Shown here one piece after another: positions 43,127 to 52,540 of a DNA stretch of 64,000 nt. A program made the translations under genes and the position numbers. The DNA is from Chloroflexota bacterium (GTDB taxonomy: Bacteria > Chloroflexota > Dehalococcoidia > Bin125), in assembly GCA_003228175.2 (NCBI GenBank), contig QGNQ01000001.1:83650-147649 (forward strand), given 5' to 3'. The notes under the pieces were generated by a model that was given only the letters and a program-made list of their open reading frames with translations, was not told where the DNA came from and searched no databases. Each line of letters opens with the position of its first letter. The first letter of the stretch is position 1.

Positions 43127-44650
43127 CTATTCCCCGGTGGCAGCGCTGACCGGCTGCGGTGGCGTTGGCGCGGGCTCGAGCGGCCGCTTCGGTGTCGCGC
43201 CACGAAGCAGCGAGGCAGGGATTGCAAACGCGACGACAACCGTCGCGACCTGCAGGGCGAGTTGGAGTCCGCTGACCATGGCCTGCGGGCCGATTGTTGG
43301 GTCGTCCAGGCCCAGCTCCGATCGAGAGCCTGCGAACGCCGCGGCCTGGCTGGTGAAGATCGCGACGGAGACGGCGACGCCGATCGCGTTACCGATCGTG
43401 CGCGCCGTCGTCTGGGACGCGGAGGCGGTGCCGAGTCGGTCCCGGGGCACCGACGACATGATCGTCGCGGTGTTGGGAGAGGAGAAGATCGCGGTTCCCG
43501 CCCCAACCAGGAAGAGGCGAACCACGATGCCCAGCACCGAGGTGTCGACGTCCAGCGTTGAAAGGAAGAGCAACGCGCCGCAGACCAAGACGAGACCGAA
43601 CGTGGTCGGTATCCGCGCGCCGACCCGGTCAGAGAGCGCTCCTGAGAAGGGGGAGATCAAGAGCATCGCCAACGGGAAGGCGGCGATGATCCCGCCCGCT
43701 TCGAGTGTGGAAAATCCGCGCGCGTCGACGAGGTAGAAGGGCCCCAGAATGATCACCGCCGAGAGCCCGAAGAACTGCAGCATGGCGGCCGTGATCGAGG
43801 CGCTGTAGCTACGCAGCTTGAAGAGGGCGAGGTCCACGACGGGGCTGACGCTGCGTCGCTCCACGAAAACGAACGTGACCAGCAAGACCGAACCGATCGT
43901 GAAGAGGCTGACGATCTCCGGGCTCGACCAGCCCCAGGCCTGCCCCCGATTCACCGCGAGCACGAGGCTGGACAGCATCCCAAACAGGATGATCGAGCCC
44001 GGGATGTCCATGCCCCGCGGCCTTGAGGCGGGCGGCGTGTCCACGAGGAAGCGCCAGACCAACAGAGAGCCAAGCACGCCCAGCGGTACACGCGTCCAGA
44101 AGATCGCCCGCCAGTCCAGTACGTCGACTAATATCCCGCCCAGGACGGGTCCACTGGCCACCCCGGCGCCAACTGTCGCGACCTGGATGCCGAGCGCACG
44201 CCCTCGCTGGGAGGCGGGGAACGTGGCCGTGACGATCGCGGCGCCGTTGGCCAGCACGGCCGCAGAACCGATGGCCTGCAGGGCGCGCGTCGCGAGCAAC
44301 TCCGGCAGGGATCCGGCCAGCGCGGACAATCCCGCGGCCAGCGTGAAGACCGCGAAGCCCATCACGTAGAGGTGCTTGCGCCCGTAAATGTCGCCCAGGC
44401 GGCCCAGCGTCAACGCCAGGCCGGTGTTGACGATGATGAAGATCAGCGAAACCCAAATGACGTTGCTGGGGGCGGTATCGAACTCACGGGACAGCGTGGG
44501 CAGCGCGATGTTGACGATCGACGCGTCCAGGGTGCTGAGGTAGACGCCCGTACAGACGAGCGCCAGCGCCACCCAGCGGTAGGGGACCCCTGCGACGGAC
44601 GCGCCTTCGATCAGGTGTTCGTCGCCCGGCGCGGGCGGTGGTTGCGCCAT
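43127..44650 (-). CDS. MFS transporter of the DHA2 (14-helix) type
   Basis: The 507-residue product opens VALALVCTGVYLSTLDASIV, the DHA2 helix 1 with D at its centre, then RLGDIYGRKHLYVMG (motif A) and GVASGPVLGGILVDVLDWR (motif C). Fourteen hydrophobic segments are visible. The ATG lies at the end of TTATCTAG, with GGAGCG 9 bases up. It heads the long minus-strand run of carboxylase genes, 9 bases before CapA-like. It could export an end-product or a toxic monoterpenoid; the substrate is not predictable. Confidence 0.85.
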   Translation of the reverse strand: MAQPPPAPGDEHLIEGASVAGVPYRWVALALVCTGVYLSTLDASIVNIALPTLSREFDTAPSNVIWVSLIFIIVNTGLALTLGRLGDIYGRKHLYVMGFAVFTLAAGLSALAGSLPELLATRALQAIGSAAVLANGAAIVTATFPASQRGRALGIQVATVGAGVASGPVLGGILVDVLDWRAIFWTRVPLGVLGSLLVWRFLVDTPPASRPRGMDIPGSIILFGMLSSLVLAVNRGQAWGWSSPEIVSLFTIGSVLLVTFVFVERRSVSPVVDLALFKLRSYSASITAAMLQFFGLSAVIILGPFYLVDARGFSTLEAGGIIAAFPLAMLLISPFSGALSDRVGARIPTTFGLVLVCGALLFLSTLDVDTSVLGIVVRLFLVGAGTAIFSSPNTATIMSSVPRDRLGTASASQTTARTIGNAIGVAVSVAIFTSQAAAFAGSRSELGLDDPTIGPQAMVSGLQLALQVATVVVAFAIPASLLRGATPKRPLEPAPTPPQPVSAATGE

Positions 44651-44747
44651 CTAGATAATCGCTCCGCGACGCCCGCTACAGCGGCGCGCCAGCGCAACGG
44701 TAGGCCTTTTCCTGAGACGTGTCCGAGACGATGGGCCAGGAAGCGGC

Positions 44748-47700
44748 CTACCAGGTGTCGATGAACGGATACTTTTTCCCGGTGCGCGGCGGCAGCGGCG
44801 GCAGGCGGCGCAGGTGCGTGGCCAGCCAGTCGCGCGTTTCAGCGGGGTCGATCACGTCGTCGATGCCGCCGCCCGGGGCCGAGTTGACCGCCTTCGCCTG
44901 CTCGTAGCGATGCGCCACGCGCGATTCGTACTCGGCGATGCGCGCTTCTGGGTCCTCGATCGCGGCGAGATCGTTGCGGTAGCCCAGCTTGACCTCGCCC
45001 TCGATGTTCATCCCGGCGAACTCGGCGGTGGGCCAGGCAACGGTGAAGAAGCCGACCAACGAGCTTGCCCCGCACATCGCTTGCACGCCCAGGCCGTACG
45101 CCTTGCGAACGACAACGCCGAACAGCGGCGTTGTCAGATTCGCGCCCGCGTTGAACATTCGCACGCAGTGCCGGACGAGCGCTGTGCGCTCCACATCAGG
45201 GCCCACCATCATGCCCGGGCAGTCCATGAGGCTGAGGATGGGGATGTCGAATGCATCCAAGAGCTGAATGAACCGTGCGCCCTTATCGGCGCCGTCGGAG
45301 TCGATCGCGCCGGCGAGGTGGTGGGGGTTGTTGGCGATCACCCCGACGGGCTTGCCCTCGACGCGGATCAAGGCGGTGATGACGCCGACGCCGAACTTTT
45401 CGCGGATCTCCAGCACGGAGTCTTTGTCGGCGATGGTTTCGATGATTTCTCGCATGTCGTAGAGGCGGAGGCGATTTTCGGGGATGACGTGGCGCAGGCG
45501 GCGCTGATCGGGCGCTTCCCACGTTTCGATCGGGCCTTGGAAGTAGGAGAGGTATTTCTTGGCGACCTCAACGGCCTCTTCTTCATCCTTGGTGAGGATG
45601 TCGACAACGCCGTTGGGCACCTGGAACGACATGGGCCCAACTTCTTCAGGGGTGTAGATGCCCACGCCGCCACCCTCGATCATGGCGGGCCCGCCCATCG
45701 CGACGGTGGAGCCCTCAGTGGCGATGATCACGTCGCAGCAGGCGAGCAGGGCGGTGTTGCCGGCGAAGCAACGGCCGTTCGTGATGCCAACCAAGGGCAC
45801 GAGACCGCTGAGCTTGGAGAACTGGGTGAACGTGTACGTGTCGAAGGCGACGCCGGGACCGGTGCGGTCGTCGCCGGGGCGCCCGCCGCCGCCCTCGGTG
45901 AAGAAGACGAGCGGCATCCGGAAGCGATTGCAGAGCTCGAACATGCGGTCCTGCTTGTAGTGGTTGCGACCGCCCTGCGTGCCGGCCAGGACCGTGTAGT
46001 CGTACGAGATCACGGCGGCCCGGGCGGCTTGTTCGCCGAGCAGGTCCGCGTTGATCGTGCAGGTGCCGGCGACGAGGCCGTCGGCGGGGGTGTTCTTGCG
46101 CAGCGTCTCTTCGTCGTAGCGCTGGTATTGACGCGCGACGACCAATGGCCAGTACTCCTTGAGGGAGCCTTCGTCCACGAGCTGGGCGATGTTGATGCGG
46201 GGCATACGGTAGCCCCGCTTGTGGCGCTTGGCGACGGCCTCGGGTCGATTTTCGTCCAGCGTGTACGCGTGCCGCTCGATGTTCAGTTGCAGGTCGCCAC
46301 GGATGAAGTCCGGGTCGATCATCTCTTCGGCCTGTAGGTCGCCTTCACCGACGTCGGCTTCTTCGACGTACACCAGCGGGTGCCCCTCGACGATGATGTC
46401 GCCCTCAGAGACGGTGACGCCACGGACGATGCCGGAGACCATCGCCTTGATGACGTGCTCCATCTTCATCGCTTCCATGACAGCCAACTGTTGGCCCTCG
46501 AAGACCGTGTCGCCTTCCGCGACGAAGACCGAGACGACCGTGCCCTGGATCGGCGCGGGCAGTCCGATGGAGCCCTCGGGGCCAGCCAGATCCGGGGTGT
46601 CGTCGACCACCGCGGACTCCGCCTGCTTGACCGCTTGGTCGTGCGCGAACAGCGCCAGCGGGTCCCGCGTGTCGATCTGGGCGCCGGCCAGGCCGACCGG
46701 TCCGCGTGCCGCTGCGGCGGGCGCCGTCGCGACGAAGCGTTGCGTTGCATCCGCGTTCGCCGCCGCGACCAAGTCGGCCGCGTTGAAGTCGAGGAAGCGC
46801 GTGTGGATATCGCCGGCTCGGAAGTCCTCGTGCCCGATCACCGCGCGCAGGAACGGAATGTTGGTCTGCAACCCCTCGATGCGGAACTCCGACAGGGCGC
46901 GCAGGGAACGATTCACGGCGTCGGCGAAGTGGGGGCCAGGCGAATGCACGATGACCTTGGCCAGCAGTGAATCGAAGCTGGGGCTGGTGCGGTAGCCGGA
47001 GTAGCCGAAGCCATCCGTGCGCACGCCAGGCCCCGAGGGCGGGTCATACGCGGTGAGCAGGCCACCGGAAGGCCGTACATCGCCAGTGCCCGTGATCGTC
47101 TCCATATTGACGCGAGCCTGGATTGCGAAGCCGCGCGGGGTTGCGATGGCCGGGTCGGCCAGGCCGACATCGGCCAGTGACTCGCCGCCGGCGATGCGCA
47201 GTTGCGTCTGTACCAAATCGACGCCGGTCACCTCCTCAGTGACGGTGTGCTCCACCTGGAGGCGCGCGTTGGCCTCAATGAAGTAGAACGGCGCCCCTTC
47301 GCCCATCTGCGAAGCGTCGACCAGGAACTCGAACGTGCCCAGGTTGTCGTAGCCCACGTGTGTGGCGAAGCGGACGGCCGCGTTGGTGATGCGGTTGCGT
47401 AGATCGGCGGGCAGATTCGGGGAGGGCGCGACCTCCACGATCTTCTGGTAGCGACGCTGCACCGAGCACTCGCGCTCACCCAGATGGGCGACGGCGCCAT
47501 GTGGGTCGCCGACGATCTGAATCTCGATGTGTCGCGCGCGTGGCAGGTACTGCTCGACGTAGAGCGCGCCGTTTCCGAATGCGCCTTCCGCCTCCGACGT
47601 GCAGCGCTGGAAGGTTTCCTCCAGCTCCGCGGGATCTTCCACGGCGCGCGTGCCACGACCGCCACCCCCAGCGATGGCCTTGAGCATGATCGCCGGTGCG

Positions 47701-48170
47701 TTCGTGGAGTTGGGCTCGCCAAGGCTGGCGAGGAACTCGCGGGCCTGCTCCAGACTGACGGCCTGATCGATGCCGGGGATCGTGGGTACGTCCGAGGCGG
47801 CGGCAGCCGCCCGAGCCCGGCCCTTGTCGCCGAAGAGCTCCAGATTGGCCACGCTCGGCCCCACGAAGGTGATCCCCGCCGCCTCGCAGGCGCGGGCGAG
47901 CTCGGCATTCTCCGCCAAGAATCCGTAGCCCGGGTGCACCGCATCGCAGCCTGCCGCTTGCGCCGCGGCCACGATGCCGTTGATGTCCAGGTAGGCGCGC
48001 ACGCCTTGGGCGTCGAGTGCCACCGCCTCATCTGCGATGCGGGTGTGCAGGGACTCCGCGTCGTCCGAGGAGTAGACGGCGACACTGCGGATGCCTAGGT
48101 CCGCGGCCGCGCGGGCGATTCGGATCGCGATCTCACCGCGGTTGGCGATTAGCAGGCTCTGAATAGGCAT
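44748..48170 (-). CDS. Single-chain acyl-CoA carboxylase (BC-BCCP-CT fusion)
   Basis: ATG 48170 has AGGAGAG upstream and gives 1140 residues; 22 upstream codons were dropped. Order of domains: biotin carboxylase (about 1-450) with LLIANRGEIAIRIARAA, KAIAGGGGRGTRA, ERECSVQRRYQKIVE and EANARLQVEHTVTE. Next is a linker, then a biotinyl domain with LPAPIQGTV and MEAMKMEHVIKAM, biotin lysine K569. Last is a carboxyltransferase region (about 650-1120) with CTINADLLGE, TEGGGGRPGDD, GRCFAGNTALLACCDVIIAT, LMDCPGMMVGPDVE and AWPTAEFAGMNIEGEV. All activities sit in one chain, like long-chain acyl-CoA carboxylases of Mycobacterium and Chloroflexota. It makes a 2-carboxyacyl-CoA. TAGACT (48205-48210) is a possible -10. 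The DHA2 gene follows after 97 bases. Confidence 0.9.
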   Translation of the reverse strand: MPIQSLLIANRGEIAIRIARAAADLGIRSVAVYSSDDAESLHTRIADEAVALDAQGVRAYLDINGIVAAAQAAGCDAVHPGYGFLAENAELARACEAAGITFVGPSVANLELFGDKGRARAAAAASDVPTIPGIDQAVSLEQAREFLASLGEPNSTNAPAIMLKAIAGGGGRGTRAVEDPAELEETFQRCTSEAEGAFGNGALYVEQYLPRARHIEIQIVGDPHGAVAHLGERECSVQRRYQKIVEVAPSPNLPADLRNRITNAAVRFATHVGYDNLGTFEFLVDASQMGEGAPFYFIEANARLQVEHTVTEEVTGVDLVQTQLRIAGGESLADVGLADPAIATPRGFAIQARVNMETITGTGDVRPSGGLLTAYDPPSGPGVRTDGFGYSGYRTSPSFDSLLAKVIVHSPGPHFADAVNRSLRALSEFRIEGLQTNIPFLRAVIGHEDFRAGDIHTRFLDFNAADLVAAANADATQRFVATAPAAAARGPVGLAGAQIDTRDPLALFAHDQAVKQAESAVVDDTPDLAGPEGSIGLPAPIQGTVVSVFVAEGDTVFEGQQLAVMEAMKMEHVIKAMVSGIVRGVTVSEGDIIVEGHPLVYVEEADVGEGDLQAEEMIDPDFIRGDLQLNIERHAYTLDENRPEAVAKRHKRGYRMPRINIAQLVDEGSLKEYWPLVVARQYQRYDEETLRKNTPADGLVAGTCTINADLLGEQAARAAVISYDYTVLAGTQGGRNHYKQDRMFELCNRFRMPLVFFTEGGGGRPGDDRTGPGVAFDTYTFTQFSKLSGLVPLVGITNGRCFAGNTALLACCDVIIATEGSTVAMGGPAMIEGGGVGIYTPEEVGPMSFQVPNGVVDILTKDEEEAVEVAKKYLSYFQGPIETWEAPDQRRLRHVIPENRLRLYDMREIIETIADKDSVLEIREKFGVGVITALIRVEGKPVGVIANNPHHLAGAIDSDGADKGARFIQLLDAFDIPILSLMDCPGMMVGPDVERTALVRHCVRMFNAGANLTTPLFGVVVRKAYGLGVQAMCGASSLVGFFTVAWPTAEFAGMNIEGEVKLGYRNDLAAIEDPEARIAEYESRVAHRYEQAKAVNSAPGGGIDDVIDPAETRDWLATHLRRLPPLPPRTGKKYPFIDTW

Positions 48171-48290
48171 GGGGGCTCTCCTGGGATAGGTCGGTGACGG
48201 CGCGAGTCTAACCAGCCGCGCGGGTATAGGCGGCAAGCTGCGATGCGGGAGCCGCCATTCCTGGCGTGATGTTGCGGACGGCCGTGCCGA

Positions 48291-49490
48291 CTAGGCGCCA
48301 CCGAGCGACGCGGTCGCGAAGGTGACGGAGAAGGGGACGCAATAGATGACGACGCTGCGGAAGAGGCTGGCGTCGACACCGGCGGGCACGTCGTAGTTGA
48401 CGAAACCCTGCGTCGCTTTGATGGCGCCGAGATCGACCGCCCCCGCCGCGTGAACGTCGCCGTTTGGGTCCGGCGTCAGGAAGATGTGCAGATCAGGGCC
48501 GTTGCGGACTTCGTAGTCCTGGAAGCGCAGGATCAACGATCCGTCGGGGGCCTCAAGGAGCAGCACGTCGCCGCTGCCGGTATGAAACGCGTCGGCGCCA
48601 ACCAGCAGTCCGCGACTGATCAGCCTGCCTTCGTTCGACGTGCCCGCGTCCGTCATGTCGCTACTGTTTGCGGCTGCATCGTCGTCGTCCCCGTCGTCGT
48701 CCGCGGCGTCGGCGGTGTCCGTGGCGTCCGCGGTGTCGGTGGCGTTCGCGGTGTCGGTGGCGTTCGCGGTGTCGGTGGCGTTCGCGGCGTCGGCGGTGTC
48801 CGTGGCGTCCGCGGTGTCGGTGGCGTTCGCGGTGTCGGTGGCGTTCGCGGTGTCGGTGGCGTTCGCGGTGTTGGTGGTGTCCGCGGCGTCGGTGGTGTCA
48901 GTGTCGTCTGAAACCGAGGCGGGCAGCGTTGGCTGCTCCACGCCCTCGACGTTGAAGGCCAGGCTTTCGTTCAGTGTCTCGCCCTCATCCAGCAGCGGTT
49001 GGACCAGCCAGATCGAGAGCCAGATCATCCCGATGGTCGCGGCAAGCGCACCCAGGCCGCTCAGCCCCCAGACGATTGGGTAGCGACGCGGCCCGAACTG
49101 ATCGAGGCGGGAGCGCGGGGTTGCCGCCGCAACGTCAACGAGAACTGCGGCGCCGCAGAGCAGCGCGACCGGGAAGAAGATCGCGTGGACCAGGAACAGG
49201 CCCACCGCGAGTGGGGGCGCGCCGACCAGCAGCGGCAGCAGGCCGCCGCGAGGCCACAGCGCCGCGACGGCGAACAGGCCGGAGCCGATCGCACCGATCC
49301 CGAGCGCGAGCTGGAGCGAATCGCCACGCAGCCCGGTGACCCGCGCCGGACCCTCGCGCAGGAAGTCGGTGACCTCCTGCGAACTCAGGACGATCACACC
49401 GGCGCAGATAGACGCCAGCAGCGCGAGGGCCAGCAGCAGACGGCGCAGACGCCGCGCCTGCTGCGAGTCGAGGATGGTCCGATCGTTCAT
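48291..49490 (-). CDS. DM13 domain membrane protein with Asn/Thr/Asp/Ala repeat
   Basis: The 399-residue product has four hydrophobic helices in the first 180 residues, then a loop made of ANATDT-like hexapeptides (about 195-265), an Asp-rich run, and a C-terminal DM13 domain (about 285-399: GRLISRGLLVGADAFHTGSG, LRFQDYEVRNGPDLHIFL, IYCVPFSVTFATASLGGA). DM13 has been proposed to act in electron transfer through a conserved cysteine; a Cys is present in the VIYCVPF strand. The DM13 part should face outside. The gene lies 32 bases after the trypsin-like gene, probably one operon. The repeat DNA may vary in copy number. Confidence 0.8.
   Translation of the reverse strand: MNDRTILDSQQARRLRRLLLALALLASICAGVIVLSSQEVTDFLREGPARVTGLRGDSLQLALGIGAIGSGLFAVAALWPRGGLLPLLVGAPPLAVGLFLVHAIFFPVALLCGAAVLVDVAAATPRSRLDQFGPRRYPIVWGLSGLGALAATIGMIWLSIWLVQPLLDEGETLNESLAFNVEGVEQPTLPASVSDDTDTTDAADTTNTANATDTANATDTANATDTADATDTADAANATDTANATDTANATDTADATDTADAADDDGDDDDAAANSSDMTDAGTSNEGRLISRGLLVGADAFHTGSGDVLLLEAPDGSLILRFQDYEVRNGPDLHIFLTPDPNGDVHAAGAVDLGAIKATQGFVNYDVPAGVDASLFRSVVIYCVPFSVTFATASLGGA
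48713..48902. repeat. 18-bp tandem repeat with 81-bp higher-order duplication
   Basis: Units close to GCGGTGTCGGTGGCGTTC repeat through this stretch inside the DM13 gene and encode ANATDT hexapeptides on the minus strand. A longer block repeats with an 81-base period (from 48711 and 48792), giving two copies of a 27-residue unit. Confidence 0.85.
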
Positions 49491-49522
49491 TAACTGATCC
49501 TGACAGGCTCGGGCGCTGTTGA

Positions 49523-52471
49523 CTACCTGGCCGCCGAATCCACTTTCTGTAGCAGTCGCCAGATCCGATCGCGATGCGCGTGTACGTCGATGCCGAAATT
49601 GAGCTCGAAGCTGTCAGTGATCACCGAGAAGTCGTTGATCCCCACCAGCCGGCCCTGGCTATCAACGATGGGGCCGCCGCTGGAGCCGGGCCCAATGAAC
49701 AAGTCGATCTGAAGGTTGCTGAAGCCCTCCTGCCCGTTCACATCGACCTCGGTACGAACCGCCCCAATGATGCCTCTCGAGACCGTGACGGAGGTCTCTT
49801 CGCCGAACAGTTCCCCACCCGGGAAGCCCCAGCTGGAGATCTCCTGGCCGCGCTCGGGGGCCGGGGCCGTCTGCCAGTCCAGCCGTCGCGCGCTGTCTGG
49901 CATCTCCCGAACCCGCACGACGGCTACGTCCAGCGCGGAGTCCAGGGCGGACACGAAGCCGGTCGTAATGGTCCCGTCGGAGAACCGGATCTCCAGGGTG
50001 CGGGAGCCACCGGCGACGTGCTGGTTCGTCAGGATCTCGTTGCCGCTGATGATGAAGCCGCTGCCGGATCCGAATTCGTTGCGAATGAAGACGGTCGCAT
50101 GTTCCACGTCCGCGCCCGGCCGGGCGAGTGGTGGTTGAGCGGAGAGACCGACGCCGAACAGCGGCTGCACCCAGTCGATCGATGCGTTGACCTGCAGCCA
50201 GATGGCGTCGCCGAATCCGACTGTGAAGTTGTCGCGCAGTGGCCGGGGTGCGTCCTGCCGGTACTCACGGAAGCGCTCCTCCGCTGGAGTCCACTGGAAG
50301 GCGGCCTCAAAGGCGCCGCCCAGCGACGCGATGGCCTCTGCGATGCCAACGCTGGGTCCGCCCCACATGACGAGGTTGAAGCCGTCCGTTAGCGCCGCGA
50401 TGTTCGAGGTGGGCTCGATCGGCTGCGACCAGACGCCGCCTTCGGCGGTGTAGAGCCAGATCCCTTGGCCGTAATCAAGCTCTCGCAGGCTGTTAACCGC
50501 TGCAGGTACAGCGGGGTTGTAGGAGTTGAAGGCCCCGGGGGCGGGATCCCAAGTCAAGGCGCGATCCACGTCGCCGCTGAAGGTTCCCAGCGCCTGGCCG
50601 ATGGGCGTCGCGCCCGTCCAGCCGAGCAGATCCCAGCCCGCTGCGACGGTGACCTGACGGGTGGCCTCGAACAGCTCGAATACATTCGGGACATCGGTCG
50701 ATCCGCCGGCGGTGACGATGCGAACGCCGTATGTGCCCGGGCCGAAGCGGCCTGGCAGCGACAGCCGCAGCGTGCCGGCCGATTCCGCCACGATGTTCGA
50801 TGGGTCCAGTGGCACCGGTTGCCCGTTCTCGGGGATCAGCAGGATGCCGGCGTCGCGCAGGGAGCGGCCGCGCAGGACGACTCCCACGTTGCCGTCGTCT
50901 GGGATCAGTGCCGGCACGGCGCTGTAGATGGCGGCGGTCCGCAGCGCGCCGGGTAGCACGCTCACCGACCCCACCACGCCGAGGCCCCCAGCCTCGTCCT
51001 GCCGCACGCCAACGATGACGTCCGCAAGCTGGTCGCCGTCGACATCGCCGATGGCAGGCAGGACGTCTCCACCGAAGAAGGGGAAGTCCGCGCTGCCAAC
51101 GAGCTCGCGAATCTCCGAGAGCATGATGATCGCTGAGGGGAATCGCGCGGGCTGGATCGCGTGGGCCGGCACCGTGATAAGCAAGCCGTTGTCGCCGATC
51201 AGCAGGTCCGCCTCGTCATCAAGGTCCGCGTCACCAATTGCGATGCCCGTGGGGAAGAAGACCTCGAACCCGACGAAGGTCGTGATCGCCATCGGATCGA
51301 AGTCGATCTCCTCGGCGGCGAGCGGGCCGGGAATGATTGAAACGCGCGGCCCCAAGCTGAAGCCGTCCTCTGTGAACCCGGTGTGTACAACCGCGAGATC
51401 GGCCTGGCCGTCTTCCGTCAGATCGCCTGCCGCCATCAGCCGCCCGAAGTCGAAATCGTCCGGGAGCCCGCGAATCAGTCCCTGGGTGGCGGCGACGGCG
51501 GAGATCTCGTCGCTGACGTCGAAGGGGCCGAATTGGAGGCCAATCGCGGCGCCGTCCGGGCTCGGGAACGCAAAGGCGAGATCGTCCAGGCCGTCACCGT
51601 TGAGATCGGCGATCGCGAGCGCGCTGATCGTGAAAAACTCGGCCTCTATCGGCAGGGTCAGCAGGACGAACTCGCCGATGAAGAAGCCTTCGCCGCCCAG
51701 CATGACCTCCAGCCCGAAGTCAGAGGCGACCGCGAGGTCGTCAAAGCCATCGTTGTTGAGGTCACCGGCTGCAACGGCGAGGCCGCTGAAGGATCCCGGG
51801 AGTCCGGGTAAGGAGGTGTCGGCGTCGCTGAGCAAGAAGACGCCGTCGCCCTGGAGCGGCCCCTGCAGGGCTGCGGCGAGGCCGTCGCCCTCTAGCGCGC
51901 CCGGCGCGCCGATGCCAAGGTCGCCGATTCCGTCGCCGTTGAAGTCGCCGACTGTGGAGGCGGCCAGCCCGTCACCGGGGGCCTCGCCGAGAATCGAGAC
52001 GCCGCCATCGACGAAGCGCGGACCGTCCCCCAGCGTGATTTCGGGCGCTACCTCGATGGTCAGCGTGTAGCTGCCTGTCGCGCCGCCGAAGCCACCGACG
52101 ACAGCGATGAAGTCGGCCGTCTCTGGCGGATTGAAGCGGATCTGCGACGCCAGGCTCTCGAAGTCGTCGTTGAAGGCGAGGCTCGTCGTCCCGTCCGCCG
52201 AGAGGATCTCCAAGATCGAGTCGCTCAGGGAGCCCAGTCCGACGGCAATCTGCAGCGGCTCCCCTGCTATCGCCGGGAAGCGGAAGAAGTCCGATTCGCC
52301 CTCTGTATCGAGCGATCCGGCCGTGGTACTGGGCACGCCGACATCAACCGCCGTCTCAAGCGAGGATCCGGGCGCCTGGGCGAGCGCGCCGCCACCACCG
52401 ACCGCCCAGACGGATGTGATGACGATGGCGAGAACGGCGAACCGGACGGCGGACGCGGGAGTGAACGACAT
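49523..52471 (-). CDS. Secreted FG-GAP propeller protein fused to GWNL modules and a trypsin-like protease
   Basis: The 982-residue product has a signal peptide (to about 32), a PPC-type beta domain (about 40-140), and FG-GAP/VCBS repeats (about 160-520, e.g. DFNGDGIGDLGIGAPG, DLNNDGFDDLAVASD, DLNGDGLDDLAFAFP) that form a calcium-type propeller. An IPT-like domain follows (about 540-605). Two GW(D/N)L modules start near 612 (GWDLLGWTG) and 696 (GFNLVMWGG). The C-terminus is a trypsin/DegP-like protease with a full triad: H818 in TNQHVAGG, D848 in ALDVAVV, S931 in GPGSSGGP. The order of these domains in one chain is unusual. It is likely secreted and surface-held; the cleaved target is unknown. 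The esterase gene lies 69 bases upstream. Confidence 0.83.
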   Translation of the reverse strand: MSFTPASAVRFAVLAIVITSVWAVGGGGALAQAPGSSLETAVDVGVPSTTAGSLDTEGESDFFRFPAIAGEPLQIAVGLGSLSDSILEILSADGTTSLAFNDDFESLASQIRFNPPETADFIAVVGGFGGATGSYTLTIEVAPEITLGDGPRFVDGGVSILGEAPGDGLAASTVGDFNGDGIGDLGIGAPGALEGDGLAAALQGPLQGDGVFLLSDADTSLPGLPGSFSGLAVAAGDLNNDGFDDLAVASDFGLEVMLGGEGFFIGEFVLLTLPIEAEFFTISALAIADLNGDGLDDLAFAFPSPDGAAIGLQFGPFDVSDEISAVAATQGLIRGLPDDFDFGRLMAAGDLTEDGQADLAVVHTGFTEDGFSLGPRVSIIPGPLAAEEIDFDPMAITTFVGFEVFFPTGIAIGDADLDDEADLLIGDNGLLITVPAHAIQPARFPSAIIMLSEIRELVGSADFPFFGGDVLPAIGDVDGDQLADVIVGVRQDEAGGLGVVGSVSVLPGALRTAAIYSAVPALIPDDGNVGVVLRGRSLRDAGILLIPENGQPVPLDPSNIVAESAGTLRLSLPGRFGPGTYGVRIVTAGGSTDVPNVFELFEATRQVTVAAGWDLLGWTGATPIGQALGTFSGDVDRALTWDPAPGAFNSYNPAVPAAVNSLRELDYGQGIWLYTAEGGVWSQPIEPTSNIAALTDGFNLVMWGGPSVGIAEAIASLGGAFEAAFQWTPAEERFREYRQDAPRPLRDNFTVGFGDAIWLQVNASIDWVQPLFGVGLSAQPPLARPGADVEHATVFIRNEFGSGSGFIISGNEILTNQHVAGGSRTLEIRFSDGTITTGFVSALDSALDVAVVRVREMPDSARRLDWQTAPAPERGQEISSWGFPGGELFGEETSVTVSRGIIGAVRTEVDVNGQEGFSNLQIDLFIGPGSSGGPIVDSQGRLVGINDFSVITDSFELNFGIDVHAHRDRIWRLLQKVDSAAR

Positions 52472-52540
52472 GGATGCTCCGATCGTGAGCTGCCTATTCG
52501 TCGAGACGGGTTGAGGGCATCTCGAAGTTGATCGGCTGGA

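Noticed and set aside
48713..48902. Possible CRISPR array
   Set aside because: Units are directly adjacent without unique spacers and encode in-frame hexapeptides of the DM13 gene.
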